Notes under the pieces: model-generated
What the model saw: the letters and a program-made list of their open reading frames with translations, nothing else
What the model was told of the DNA's origin: nothing
Databases searched by the model: none
Shown: positions 42,277 to 50,331 of the stretch, piece by piece
Position numbering within the stretch: position 1 is the first letter of the stretch
How the letters are laid out: each line of letters begins with the position of its first letter
Made by a program: the position numbers and the translations under genes
NCBI GenBank assembly: GCA_900320085.1
Contig: ONRC01000012.1
Coordinates: forward strand, 41,797-105,796
Direction: 5' to 3'
DNA length: 64,000 bases
From: an uncultured Eubacteriales bacterium
Lineage (GTDB): Bacteria; Bacillota; Clostridia; Christensenellales; Aristaeellaceae

Positions 42277-44625
42277 CTACATCGCCCCAAACGCCATGCC
42301 GATGAGCCGGACGATGAGGGCAGCGACCCAGGCGATGCCGCACTGCCAGAGCACCACGTACAAGCCCCAGCGGGCGCCGAGCTCGCGCTTGATGGAAGCG
42401 ATGGCGGCGACGCAGGGAGTATAGAGCAGGCTGAACACCAGCATGGTGACGGCGGTGAGGCTGGTCATCATGGCGGGCAGGCCCGCTTCGGAGGCGAAGA
42501 GCACCTGCATCACCGACACCACGCTCTCCTTGGCCATGAAGCCGCTGATGAGGGAGGTGACGATGCGCCAGTCGCCCAGGCCGATGGGCTTGAGAATCGG
42601 CGCGATCAAGCCCGCAATGGCGGCCAGGATGCTGTCGGGCTTCTCCACCAGGTTCAGGCGGAAGTCAAAGCTCTGCAGGAACCAGACCACGATGGTGGCG
42701 ATCAGGATAACGGAGAAGGCGCGCTGGATAAAGTCCCTGGCCTTTTCCCACAGCAGCTGCAGCACGTTGCGGGGACTGGGGAAGCGGTAGTTGGGCAGTT
42801 CCATCACGAAGGGCACGGCCTCGCCCTTGAACAGGGTTTTCTTATAGAGCATCGCCACCAGCACACCCACAGCCACGCCCAGAAGATACAAAAGCAGGAT
42901 GATCCACCAGGCCTGCTTCGGGAAAAAGGCGTTGACGAAGAAGCCGTAGATCGGCATCTTGGCGGTACAGCTCATGAAGGGGGTCAGCAGGATGGTCATT
43001 TTCCGGTCGCGCTGGCTGGGCAGGGTGCGGGTGGACATGACGGCGGGCACCGTGCAGCCAAAGCCGATCAGCATGGGCACGATGCTGCGGCCGGACAGGC
43101 CGATGCGCCGCAGGGTCCTGTCCATAAAGAAGGCCACGCGGGCGATGTAGCCGCTGTCCTCCAGCATGGAGAGGAAGAAGAACATGGTCACGATGATGGG
43201 CAGGAAGCTGAGCACGCTGCCCACACCCTCGAAAATGCCGTTCAGCACCAGGCCCTGAATGGCCGCGTTCACGTTCCCGGCGGCCATAGCTTTCTCCGCC
43301 AGTCCGGCTAAAGCGTCAATCCCGGACTGCAAAAGATCCTGGAAGAAGGGGCCCACCAGGAAGAAGGACAGATAAAACATGAGGCCCATGATCAGGATGA
43401 ACACAGGAATAGCCGTCCATTTGCCGGTGAGCACCCGGTCCATTTTCTGGCTGCGGATGTGCTCCTTGCTTTCCCGGGGTTTGATGACGCAGGCGTCGCA
43501 TACTTTTTGGATATAGGCAAAGCGCATGTCCGCCATGGCGGCGCTGCGGTCCAGCTTGCGCTCCTTCTCCATCTGGAACACGATGTGCTCCAGGGCGTCC
43601 TTTTCGTTCTGATCCAGGTTCAGCTGGTTCAGGATCAGCTCGTCGCCCTCGATGATCTTGCTGGCCGCGAAGCGCAGGGGCAGCCCGGCGGCTTTTGCGT
43701 GATCCTCGATCAGGTGGCTCACCGCGTGGAGGCAGCGGTGCACCGCGCCGCCGTTGTCCGTGCTGTCGCAAAAGTCCTGGCGAAGCGGACGCTCCTGATA
43801 CTTGGCGATGTGCACGGCGTGCTTCACCAGCTCGTCCACGCCCTGGTTCTTGGAAGCCGAAATCGGCACCACCGGCACGCCCAGCATGTTTTCCATGCGG
43901 TTGATGTCCACCGTGCCGCCGTTGCCCCGCATCTCGTCCATCATGTTCAGGGCCACCACCATGGGCACGTTCATTTCCAACAGCTGCATGGTCAGGTACA
44001 GGTTGCGCTCGATGTTGGTGGCGTCCACGATGTTGATGATGGCCTTTGGCTTTTCGTTCAGCACAAAGTCCCGGCTCACCAGCTCCTCGCTGGAATAGGG
44101 CGACATGGAATAAATGCCCGGCAGGTCGGTGATCAGGGTGTTGCTTTGGCCCCGGATCATGCCGTCCTTGCGGTCCACGGTCACGCCGGGAAAGTTGCCT
44201 ACGTGCTGGTTCGCGCCGGTCAGCTGGTTAAACAGGGTGGTTTTGCCGCTGTTCTGGTTGCCCACCAACGCGAAGGTCAGGGTCGTGCCTTCCGGCAGGG
44301 GATCGCCGCTGCCCTTGGGATGGAACTTGCCGTCCTCACCCAGGCCGGGGTGGGCGATCCTGGTTTTGCGGGCCTTCGTGTCGGTTTCCGCAGGTTTGGC
44401 CGTGACCGGTTCGGCGGTGATCTTTTCCGCGTCAGCCAGGCGCAATGTCAGCTCGTAGCCGTGAATGCGCAGCTCCATGGGGTCGCCCAGGGGGGCCAGC
44501 TTGATCAGCGTGGCTTCCGCGCCGGGGATGACGCCCATATCCAGGAAATGTTGGCGCAGCGCGCCTTCGCCGCCCACCGTGATGATCCGCGCCGTTTGGC
44601 CCGGCTTGAGTTCCTTCAGGGTCAT
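42277..44625 (-). CDS. feoB: Ferrous iron transport protein, FeoA-FeoB fusion
   Basis: A 782-residue protein. Residues 1-75 are a FeoA (SH3-like) domain (MTLKELKPGQTARI). Residues about 115-300 are the FeoB G domain with G1 GNQNSGKTT (usually GNPNxGKT), G3 DLPGIY, G4 NMMDE and SASK. From about 400 come 11 or so membrane segments with the gate motifs GFGCTVPAVMSTR and FMSCTAKMPIYG. It imports Fe2+ across the cell membrane. The start at 44625 has GGAGG six bases upstream. TTAGT half-sites around its -10 (44650-44720) may be a metal-repressor operator. Confidence 0.95.
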   Translation of the reverse strand: MTLKELKPGQTARIITVGGEGALRQHFLDMGVIPGAEATLIKLAPLGDPMELRIHGYELTLRLADAEKITAEPVTAKPAETDTKARKTRIAHPGLGEDGKFHPKGSGDPLPEGTTLTFALVGNQNSGKTTLFNQLTGANQHVGNFPGVTVDRKDGMIRGQSNTLITDLPGIYSMSPYSSEELVSRDFVLNEKPKAIINIVDATNIERNLYLTMQLLEMNVPMVVALNMMDEMRGNGGTVDINRMENMLGVPVVPISASKNQGVDELVKHAVHIAKYQERPLRQDFCDSTDNGGAVHRCLHAVSHLIEDHAKAAGLPLRFAASKIIEGDELILNQLNLDQNEKDALEHIVFQMEKERKLDRSAAMADMRFAYIQKVCDACVIKPRESKEHIRSQKMDRVLTGKWTAIPVFILIMGLMFYLSFFLVGPFFQDLLQSGIDALAGLAEKAMAAGNVNAAIQGLVLNGIFEGVGSVLSFLPIIVTMFFFLSMLEDSGYIARVAFFMDRTLRRIGLSGRSIVPMLIGFGCTVPAVMSTRTLPSQRDRKMTILLTPFMSCTAKMPIYGFFVNAFFPKQAWWIILLLYLLGVAVGVLVAMLYKKTLFKGEAVPFVMELPNYRFPSPRNVLQLLWEKARDFIQRAFSVILIATIVVWFLQSFDFRLNLVEKPDSILAAIAGLIAPILKPIGLGDWRIVTSLISGFMAKESVVSVMQVLFASEAGLPAMMTSLTAVTMLVFSLLYTPCVAAIASIKRELGARWGLYVVLWQCGIAWVAALIVRLIGMAFGAM

Positions 44626-44654
44626 ATCTGCCTCCGTCCGCGCTTTCGTTTCCA

Positions 44655-44719
44655 TCAGGTTAGCCGCGAAAGCGGATAGTTAGTCTTTTCTTACCGATGA
44701 ACAGTATAAACTAACCATC
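44655..44719 (-). promoter_or_regulatory. Possible metal-repressor operator at the feo promoter
   Basis: On the minus strand GGTTAGT overlaps the -10 region, ACTAACT lies 24 bases downstream and GCTAACC follows after 14 more. GTTAGT and ACTAAC are inverted partners. DtxR/IdeR-family sites are TTAGG/CCTAA-rich palindromes, so this is a weak match and an inference only. Confidence 0.3.
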
Positions 44720-44731
44720 AGGGAATGTCAA
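44703..44731 (-). promoter_or_regulatory. Promoter of feoAB
   Basis: Perfect TTGACA and TATACT on the minus strand, 17 bases apart, about 78 bases before the feoB start. Confidence 0.82.
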
Positions 44732-44757
44732 GCGTTTCTTCGACGGATTTCGAGGCG

Positions 44758-45201
44758 TTATGGCAAAATTTCAATTTTTGTTCCCAGTGGAACGGCGTCG
44801 TAAAGCGCTTGCGCGTCGGGATCGTTCAGCGCGATACAGCCCGCTGTCCAATCGGTATCCGCGCCGCCGCCGTGAATGTAAATTTCTCCGCCCAGGGCGC
44901 TGCCCCAGGGGGGACGCTCGCCCCGCCCGGCCCGTTCCCGGATGCAGGCAATCAATTCCTCCGGGGCTTTCGCGCGCCGCGCGTCCTGCTCATTGGGATA
45001 GCTGACGCCCAGGGACGGGCCATATTTGCCGATTTTTTTGAGGCATACAAAGTACCGCCCCTCCGGTGTTCTGCCGTCCCCTTCCCGCTCCTTGGGCCCG
45101 ACAGGCCGGGAACCCAGGGCGATGGGAAATACAAAGACAGGTTCGTTTTCCTCATCAAACAGCGTCAGCCGCCTGGCCGCCTTTTCAATCAGGATGCGCA
45201 T
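44758..45201 (-). CDS. L,D-transpeptidase family protein without signal peptide
   Basis: A 147-residue YkuD/YafK-type domain. The catalytic region reads EIYIHGGGADTDWTAGCIALND, where His and the Cys of TAGCIAL are the expected catalytic pair. The domain begins almost at the N terminus, and no signal peptide or membrane helix is present, so export must be by another route or the enzyme acts elsewhere. GGGAGG precedes the ATG. It follows the YlbJ-like gene by 37 bases. Confidence 0.88.
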   Translation of the reverse strand: MRILIEKAARRLTLFDEENEPVFVFPIALGSRPVGPKEREGDGRTPEGRYFVCLKKIGKYGPSLGVSYPNEQDARRAKAPEELIACIRERAGRGERPPWGSALGGEIYIHGGGADTDWTAGCIALNDPDAQALYDAVPLGTKIEILP

Positions 45202-45238
45202 GCTCTTTTTTCCTCCCGCGTATAGCATACCATATCTG

Positions 45239-46057
45239 TCAATGGGGAAAAAAGAATGAAACCGCCGCGGCGCACAAAGCCCCGGACAGGATGGCATGCA
45301 GCCCCCGCAGCAGGGCAAGCTGCCCCAGGGTAACGCCGCTTTCCTGCCAGAACGCGGCGTTCTGCAGCAGCAGCGACAGCCCGCCAAAGGAGCAGGCCGC
45401 GCAGATCAGCGGCGCGGCGCAGGGTGTGTTCAGGGAGAAAATCGCTTTCACTCCCGCCGTCACCTCCAGAGCGCACTGCAGCCCGGCCCGCGCTTCCATC
45501 GGCAGGGCGGGAAACGCGCAAATCGCCATCCGCGCCGCGACGCTGCCCAGCATCATGCACATCGCCACCGTGAGCAGAGCCAGGGCGCTTTCCCGCAGCG
45601 CCGTGCCCAGCGGCAAGGGAGCAGCGGGCGGCGCATCCGTCTTTTCTGGGCGCCGGATACACAAGCCGATGGCAATCGCCCCCAGGATGTGGCAAGCCAG
45701 GATCATCCAGCCCAGCCGCCTGTCCCCCAGCCAACCGCCTACGGTACCGACAAAAAACATGGGGCTCATGGTGCCCGTCATAGCGGCGGCGCGCATTGCG
45801 CCTCTCCCCCGCAGTCCCGCTTCCCGCATCAGCCTGGCCCCGCCGGGGGAACCGCACAGCCAGCCCATGGCCGTCCTCAGCGCTATACTGCCATTCAAAT
45901 GGCTGGAAACCATCAGCATACACACCATGAACGGCCCCAATACCGGGGCCACCGCCCGTGCCCACAGGGTCAGCGCCTCCATCGCCGCCTCCGCCGCCGC
46001 GCCGGGGAACACCATCATCGCTCCAGCCAGCACGCCAAACGCCGCCGCTTCCGGCAT
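45239..46057 (-). CDS. YlbJ/SpmA-like integral membrane protein (nucleoside-recognition type)
   Basis: A 272-residue protein with about seven hydrophobic segments. Its pattern MVSSHLNGSIALRTAMGWLCGSPGGARLM and AAAMTGTMSPMFFVGTVGG is like sporulation proteins YlbJ and SpmA and related GATE-domain transporters. The start at 46057 puts GGGAGG eight bases upstream; a start six bases earlier would be too close. The family is linked to sporulation in Clostridia, but spore formation cannot be inferred from this gene alone. Confidence 0.78.
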   Translation of the reverse strand: MPEAAAFGVLAGAMMVFPGAAAEAAMEALTLWARAVAPVLGPFMVCMLMVSSHLNGSIALRTAMGWLCGSPGGARLMREAGLRGRGAMRAAAMTGTMSPMFFVGTVGGWLGDRRLGWMILACHILGAIAIGLCIRRPEKTDAPPAAPLPLGTALRESALALLTVAMCMMLGSVAARMAICAFPALPMEARAGLQCALEVTAGVKAIFSLNTPCAAPLICAACSFGGLSLLLQNAAFWQESGVTLGQLALLRGLHAILSGALCAAAVSFFFPH

Positions 46058-46122
46058 CCGCATCGCCTCCCGTGGACAGGATATGAGAAGCGCCCATCCG
46101 CAAGAACCGCGCTTTTCCGTTC

Positions 46123-46151
46123 TTGACAAAACTGTCCGATCTGGTTATACT
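46123..46151 (+). promoter_or_regulatory. Promoter of the cytidylate-kinase-like gene
   Basis: Perfect TTGACA and TATACT are separated by 17 bases, about 87 bases before the start. Confidence 0.82.
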
Positions 46152-46237
46152 GAATATGGAAATAGACAGGAAAATAGTCGCGTCCCGGAACATGAAGCCT
46201 GTCCGCGGATGCGTTTCGGATGAAAGGGGAAGCAGTT

Positions 46238-46816
46238 ATGAGCAACAGAATCATCACCATCAGCCGCGAATTTGGCAGCGGCGGCCGCAGCATCGGCCGC
46301 ATGGCGGCGGAAAAGCTGGGCATTCCCTGCTACGATCAGGAAATCATCGAAAAAATCACCGAGGAGACGGGGATGCTCAAATCCTATGTGGAATCCAACG
46401 TGGAGGACGTGCAGGGCGGCTGGCTCTCCGTGCTGGCGGGCCGGGATTACTACGGCCATTCCCTGCAGGACGATCTGCACGCCGCCCAGACCAAGGTGAT
46501 CCGCGAGCTGGCCGACAAGGGCCCCTGCGTGATCATCGGCCGCTGCGCCGACAGCATCCTGGAAGATTACGCCAACGTGCTCAAGGTGTTCATCCACGCC
46601 TCCATGGAAAAACGGGCGGAGCGCATCGTGCACCAGTACGGCGAAACGGCCGAAGACCCCATCCAGCGCCTGAAGGACAAGGATAAAAAGCGCAAGGCAT
46701 ATTATCAGCTGTACAGCGACCGCAAGTGGGGCGCGATGGAAAACTACCACGTCGCCCTGGACAGCGGCGCGCTGGGCCTGGAGCGCTGCGCCGAAATCAT
46801 CGTGCAGCTGTTCTGA
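46238..46816 (+). CDS. Cytidylate kinase-like family protein
   Basis: A 192-residue P-loop protein of the Cytidylate_kin2 family: ITISREFGSGGRSIGRMAAEKLGIPCYD holds the Walker A-like loop, and CVIIGRCADSIL, VFIHASMEKRAERI and RKAYYQLYSDRKWG are typical. It is expected to phosphorylate CMP or a related nucleotide. The start at 46238 has AAAGGGGA upstream. Confidence 0.9.
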   Translation: MSNRIITISREFGSGGRSIGRMAAEKLGIPCYDQEIIEKITEETGMLKSYVESNVEDVQGGWLSVLAGRDYYGHSLQDDLHAAQTKVIRELADKGPCVIIGRCADSILEDYANVLKVFIHASMEKRAERIVHQYGETAEDPIQRLKDKDKKRKAYYQLYSDRKWGAMENYHVALDSGALGLERCAEIIVQLF

Positions 46817-46826
46817 CAATACAGCA

Positions 46827-46865
46827 ACAGCCTCCCGGACGGGCAAAGCCGTACCGGGAGGCTGT
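46827..46865. terminator. Bidirectional terminator between convergent genes
   Basis: AACAGCCTCCCGG and CCGGGAGGCTGTT form a perfect 13-base stem between the cytidylate-kinase-like gene and the opposite small membrane-peptide gene. Confidence 0.7.
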
Positions 46866-46883
46866 TTACGTTTCGCGGAAGCA

Positions 46884-46997
46884 TCAGAAAATGCCGAGCG
46901 CGGCCAGCAGGGTGGACCCCACCAGGATGATTACCAAACCGATGCAGATAATGCGCACCCACAGCTTTTTCACTTGTTCTTTCTTGGACGTCGTCAT
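46884..46997 (-). CDS. 37-residue single-span membrane peptide
   Basis: The peptide begins MTTSKKEQVKKLW, with a basic start, and continues into a hydrophobic helix of about 20 residues (VRIICIGLVIILVGSTLLAA) that nearly reaches the C terminus. AAAGGAAGG lies upstream of the ATG. The terminator at 46827-46865 follows it. It lies 18 bases past the TSCPD gene on the same strand. Resembles small DUF4044-like peptides of Firmicutes; function unknown. Confidence 0.6.
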   Translation of the reverse strand: MTTSKKEQVKKLWVRIICIGLVIILVGSTLLAALGIF

Positions 46998-47015
46998 GCA
47001 AGCGGCCTTCCTTTC

Positions 47016-47261
47016 TTACATTTGCGCTTCATACGCCTCAATGGCTTTGGACAGCTGATCCGGGCAGGACGTGTTGCCCCGGCATTGGATGCCGCGCAGG
47101 AGTTCCTTCACTTCATCCGCTTTGCGGCCCAGCACCATCTTGGCCAGGCCCTGGGTGTTGCCACGGCAGCCATTCTGGAACGCGCAGGCGGTGATCACGC
47201 CGTTTTCAATTTCCAGGTCGATTTGCGTGGAGCAGGTGCCCCGGGTTTTATAATGGAACAT
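47016..47261 (-). CDS. TSCPD domain protein
   Basis: An 81-residue domain with FQNGCRGNTQGLAKMVLGRK and CRGNTSCPDQLSKAI. Its Cys pattern and TSCPD motif match the short TIGR03905 proteins of Firmicutes, related to the zinc-binding tail of vitamin B12-dependent ribonucleotide reductases. Role not established. It is followed at once by the 37-residue peptide gene. Confidence 0.88.
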   Translation of the reverse strand: MFHYKTRGTCSTQIDLEIENGVITACAFQNGCRGNTQGLAKMVLGRKADEVKELLRGIQCRGNTSCPDQLSKAIEAYEAQM

Positions 47262-47300
47262 ATAAATCCAGCCTCCCGAAAAACGTTGAAAAAAATGGCG

Positions 47301-47328
47301 AACAGCCGCTTTATCGGGCTGTTTTTTT
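47301..47328 (+). terminator. Short hairpin with T run, purpose unclear
   Basis: AACAGCC and GGCTGTT pair, followed on the plus strand by TTTTTTT. No plus-strand gene ends near it, so it may end antisense transcripts. Confidence 0.45.
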
Positions 47329-47371
47329 ATTATAGCATATCTAACGCCTATTGCGCAAGAAAAAATGACAG

Positions 47372-47396
47372 AAAAAAACGCCCGCTGGTGCGGGCG
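47372..47396 (-). terminator. Terminator after the coiled-coil protein gene
   Basis: On the minus strand CGCCCGC and GCGGGCG form the stem with an ACCA loop, and TTTTTTT follows at once, about 10 bases past the stop. Confidence 0.85.
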
Positions 47397-47404
47397 GACG
47401 CTGC

Positions 47405-47851
47405 TTATTGCGGCAGGGCATCGGCGTGGTGAGAAGGAAGCACGGGGCGTTTGGGCCGCGGGGTTTCTTTGGGTGTTTCCGCCGGGGCAGCTTCCGGCCC
47501 CGAAGTCAGCAAAGCCAGAATATCCGAAACCCTGCCGGAGATCTCGTTTTTCTCCGCGGTAAGCGCTTCGCCTTCGTTCCGGGCCGCGTCTGCCTCCTGC
47601 CGCGCTTCCTTGAGGGCGGCGGCGAGCGCCTGCTTTTCCAGCGCAAGCGCGGCGTTGTCGGCGTTCAATTCGTCAGCAGATGCCAGCCAATCCGCTTTTT
47701 CCCGGTCGTACATGGTTTTCAGCGCGTCATATTTTTGTTTTCCCTTGCGGGCCTCCTCGCGCAGAGCGGTCGTTTCCCCCATGACGGAAACGAGGGTAAT
47801 CAAGCTCACCGCCAGGCCAACGCAAACCAGCACCACGAAAAACTTTTTCAA
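47405..47851 (-). CDS. Membrane-anchored coiled-coil protein with TTG start
   Basis: A 148-residue protein. The first 25 residues are a basic start and a hydrophobic helix (FFVVLVCVGLAVSLITLVSV). Residues about 30-115 are rich in Ala, Glu and Lys with heptad-like spacing (coiled coil). The tail is Pro-rich (PAETPKETPRPKRP). TTG at 47851 is the start because AAGGAGG stands eight bases upstream; no ATG fits. Function unknown. The topology resembles divisome or secreted scaffolding proteins, but that is only a guess. Confidence 0.7.
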   Translation of the reverse strand: MKKFFVVLVCVGLAVSLITLVSVMGETTALREEARKGKQKYDALKTMYDREKADWLASADELNADNAALALEKQALAAALKEARQEADAARNEGEALTAEKNEISGRVSDILALLTSGPEAAPAETPKETPRPKRPVLPSHHADALPQ

Positions 47852-47944
47852 AGGTTCTTCCCTCCTTGTCGTGTTTCTACGGTATAAATTGGCCCGGCCG
47901 CCCGCAAAATATACCCGAAAGAACGAAGAAGGGAGAAGAAATCC

Positions 47945-48070
47945 ATGGAAAAAAGAAAAGAAGCGCCCGCCGACCGCGGCCGCAGGGGACTGATGGAAAG
48001 CCTGCTGCGCCGCCGCGACCCTGACGGTGAACTGCTGTTTGACCCGGAGGAAGAGGCGGAAGAAGAATAA
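47945..48070 (+). CDS. 41-residue acidic-tailed small protein
   Basis: ATG at 47945 follows GAAGGGAG; the product begins MEKRKEAPADRGRRG and ends DPEEEAEEE. The charge split (basic start, acidic end) and the ribosome site support a real gene. No family recognised. It diverges from the coiled-coil gene. Confidence 0.5.
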   Translation: MEKRKEAPADRGRRGLMESLLRRRDPDGELLFDPEEEAEEE

Positions 48071-48101
48071 AGAAGCGCTTGATTCCCGTGCGGTTGGAGC
48101 A

Positions 48102-48130
48102 TTGCCATATCCGCCTTTATCTGGTATAAT
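48102..48130 (+). promoter_or_regulatory. Promoter of the beta-propeller gene
   Basis: TTGCCA and perfect TATAAT are separated by 17 bases, 69 bases before the start. Confidence 0.8.
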
Positions 48131-48198
48131 ATACTTATTCATTCCCGTTGTGGTTTTCATCAGCAATCCCGATCAAAACCCTGAAGGAGCGGAAGAAT

Positions 48199-49179
48199 AT
48201 GCCCGAACCGGTTGATTCGCTTCAAAGCGTGCTGCACAAATTTACCGCCGCTTCCGTTCCCAAACGCGGTCCGGAGGAAGCGGAAATTGACCCGCCCTCC
48301 TGGCGGGTGAGCGCGGAAGCGGTCTGCACCGAAGGCTTTCAGCGCTATTCCATGCTCTACATCGGCGAAGGCTGCAACCGGATTTTTCTGGTCAGCGGCG
48401 GGAACGTGATCTGGACTTATGACACCGGCACAGGCTGGGAGCTGGACGATATTTGGATGAAAAAGAACGGGAATATCCTTTTTACCCGCATGAGCTGGGC
48501 CGGCGAGGTCACGCCGGACAAACGCCTGGTCTGGCGCAGGAATTGCCTGGAGGGTGAAGAATACCACACCATTCAGCCGATCGACGCCGAGCGGGTCGTC
48601 ATGGCCGTCAACGCGCCGACGCCCTACTGCATGATCGTGAATACCAGAACGGACCAGGTGGAATACAGGCACGAGATTCCTTATGACAATCCCGGCTGGG
48701 TGCACGGCCACTTCCGCCGTTTCCGCATGACGGACAGAAAAACCTTTCTGGTCCCATACCTGAGTCTGAACAAGGTGATCGAATATGATATGGATTTCAA
48801 CCCGGTCTGGCGCTACGCCATCGATCAGCCCTGGGCTGCGGTGCGGCTGAAAAACGGGAATACCCTCATGAACGACGAATACCACGGTCTGGTTCGTGAG
48901 GCGGCACCCGATGGCCGCACGGTATGGGAAATCAGCCTGCATACGCTGCCGCCTGAGGCAAGGCTCGCTGACTGCCAAAGCTGCGTGCGGCTGAAAAACG
49001 GAAACACCATCCTCTGCTCCCGGGGAAACAACGGGCTGTCGCCGCAGATGGTGGAGGTGACGCCCGACAAAAAAGTGGTGGGCTGCCTGAACGATTGGCG
49101 CGCGCTCGGCCCCTGCACCGCCGTGCAAATACTGAACGATCCCGGCGATCCGGAAATCCCCGGCGATTTGCAGCGGTGA
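48199..49179 (+). CDS. Cytoplasmic beta-propeller protein
   Basis: A 326-residue protein with recurring blade motifs: VIWTYDTGTGWELDDIW, RMSWAGEVTPDKRLVW, AAVRLKNGNTLMNDEYHGLV and CVRLKNGNTILCSRG. These are like PQQ-type or arylsulfotransferase-type propellers. No signal peptide. The start at 48199 has AAGGAG upstream. The URO-D-family gene follows after 35 bases, so the two may be co-expressed. No ligand can be predicted. Confidence 0.78.
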   Translation: MPEPVDSLQSVLHKFTAASVPKRGPEEAEIDPPSWRVSAEAVCTEGFQRYSMLYIGEGCNRIFLVSGGNVIWTYDTGTGWELDDIWMKKNGNILFTRMSWAGEVTPDKRLVWRRNCLEGEEYHTIQPIDAERVVMAVNAPTPYCMIVNTRTDQVEYRHEIPYDNPGWVHGHFRRFRMTDRKTFLVPYLSLNKVIEYDMDFNPVWRYAIDQPWAAVRLKNGNTLMNDEYHGLVREAAPDGRTVWEISLHTLPPEARLADCQSCVRLKNGNTILCSRGNNGLSPQMVEVTPDKKVVGCLNDWRALGPCTAVQILNDPGDPEIPGDLQR

Positions 49180-49214
49180 TCCTGGCGTCCTGACAAACAA
49201 AAGGAGGAAAACTG

Positions 49215-50171
49215 ATGAACAAGAGAGAACGGGTCATCGCGGCGTTTCATGGAAAAGAAACCGACCATGTGCCGGTGTGCATGTGGCAGCATGTGCCGCC
49301 GTCCTTTTGGGGGGATGATGACCGCTTCGCGGAAGAACAGGCGCGTTTCTTCAAAAGCACGGACGTGGATTTCATGAAGCTGTCCGGGGACAAGTTTTTC
49401 GGCTGGCCGTCCCCGGCGCTGCGGGACATTGCCCGCACGGAGGAGCTGTACAGGGTAGAGCCCCTCGGTCCCAGGCATCCCTTCATTCGTGACCAGATCG
49501 AACGCACGAAGAAGGTCGTCGCCGCCCTGAACGGGGAATGCGTGTCGCTGTACCTGGTGTTCGTTCCCCTGTCCTGCATCCGGCTGGCGATCGGATACCC
49601 GAAGATGATGCAGTTCATCCGGGAAAACCCCGACGCCATGAAGCAGGCCTGCGCCGCCGTGGCGGAGGATCAAAAGGCGCTGGTGCGCGGGCTCATTGAG
49701 GAAGCGGGAGTGGACGGCATTTTCTACAGCGTGCAGAACGGCGAAGAAAACCGCTTTACCGCCGAAGAATACAGGGATTGGGTCATGCCCAGCGATAAGG
49801 CTGTGCTGGACTATGCCAACACCCTGAGCGATATGAACGCCATCCATTTCTGCGCCTGGGAGGAAATCCCGAACCGGCTGTCCGTCTGGGCGGACTACAA
49901 GGCCCCGGTAGTCAGCTGGAGCCGGTATATCGACATCATGGACATCCAGGAAGCGAAAAAGACCTTTGGATGCACCGTCTGGGGCGGGTTTGACAATCGG
50001 CCCGGCACCTTCCTGTACACGGCGGAGCGGACGGAAATCGAGCAGGAAACGGCCAGCCTGATCGCCCAGGGCGGCAAAACCGGCTATATTCTCGGCGCGG
50101 ATTGCAGTATTCACGGGGAGCTGCCCGAGGAAAGGATTCGCTGGGTGGCGGAGGCCGCGCGGAGGATTTGA
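49215..50171 (+). CDS. Uroporphyrinogen decarboxylase family protein (methyltransferase-like)
   Basis: A 318-residue TIM-barrel protein starting MNKRERVIAAFHGKETDHVPV, the common start of URO-D-like methyltransferases that move methyl groups to corrinoid proteins. The conserved C-terminal GYILGADCSI includes a Cys at the expected metal-binding place. No haem pathway genes are near, so a methyltransferase or catabolic role is more likely than true HemE. AAAGGAGGA precedes the ATG. Confidence 0.88.
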   Translation: MNKRERVIAAFHGKETDHVPVCMWQHVPPSFWGDDDRFAEEQARFFKSTDVDFMKLSGDKFFGWPSPALRDIARTEELYRVEPLGPRHPFIRDQIERTKKVVAALNGECVSLYLVFVPLSCIRLAIGYPKMMQFIRENPDAMKQACAAVAEDQKALVRGLIEEAGVDGIFYSVQNGEENRFTAEEYRDWVMPSDKAVLDYANTLSDMNAIHFCAWEEIPNRLSVWADYKAPVVSWSRYIDIMDIQEAKKTFGCTVWGGFDNRPGTFLYTAERTEIEQETASLIAQGGKTGYILGADCSIHGELPEERIRWVAEAARRI

Positions 50172-50331
50172 TCCTTTCGCGTTCTAAATCCAGAACATTC
50201 AAGCTGTGAAGGATGAAATGCCGGCCGCTTGAGCGCAATGAATGCCGCAGCACAAAGAGGAAACCGCCTGAATCAAGACGCCTATTTTTGGATACACGAA
50301 CCATATTCTTACTTGACAGCGAGGAAAAACA

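Noticed and set aside
48160..50114. Long minus-strand frames opposite the beta-propeller and URO-D genes
   Set aside because: They cross gene borders, have no ribosome sites and show no family pattern; the plus-strand genes are well supported.
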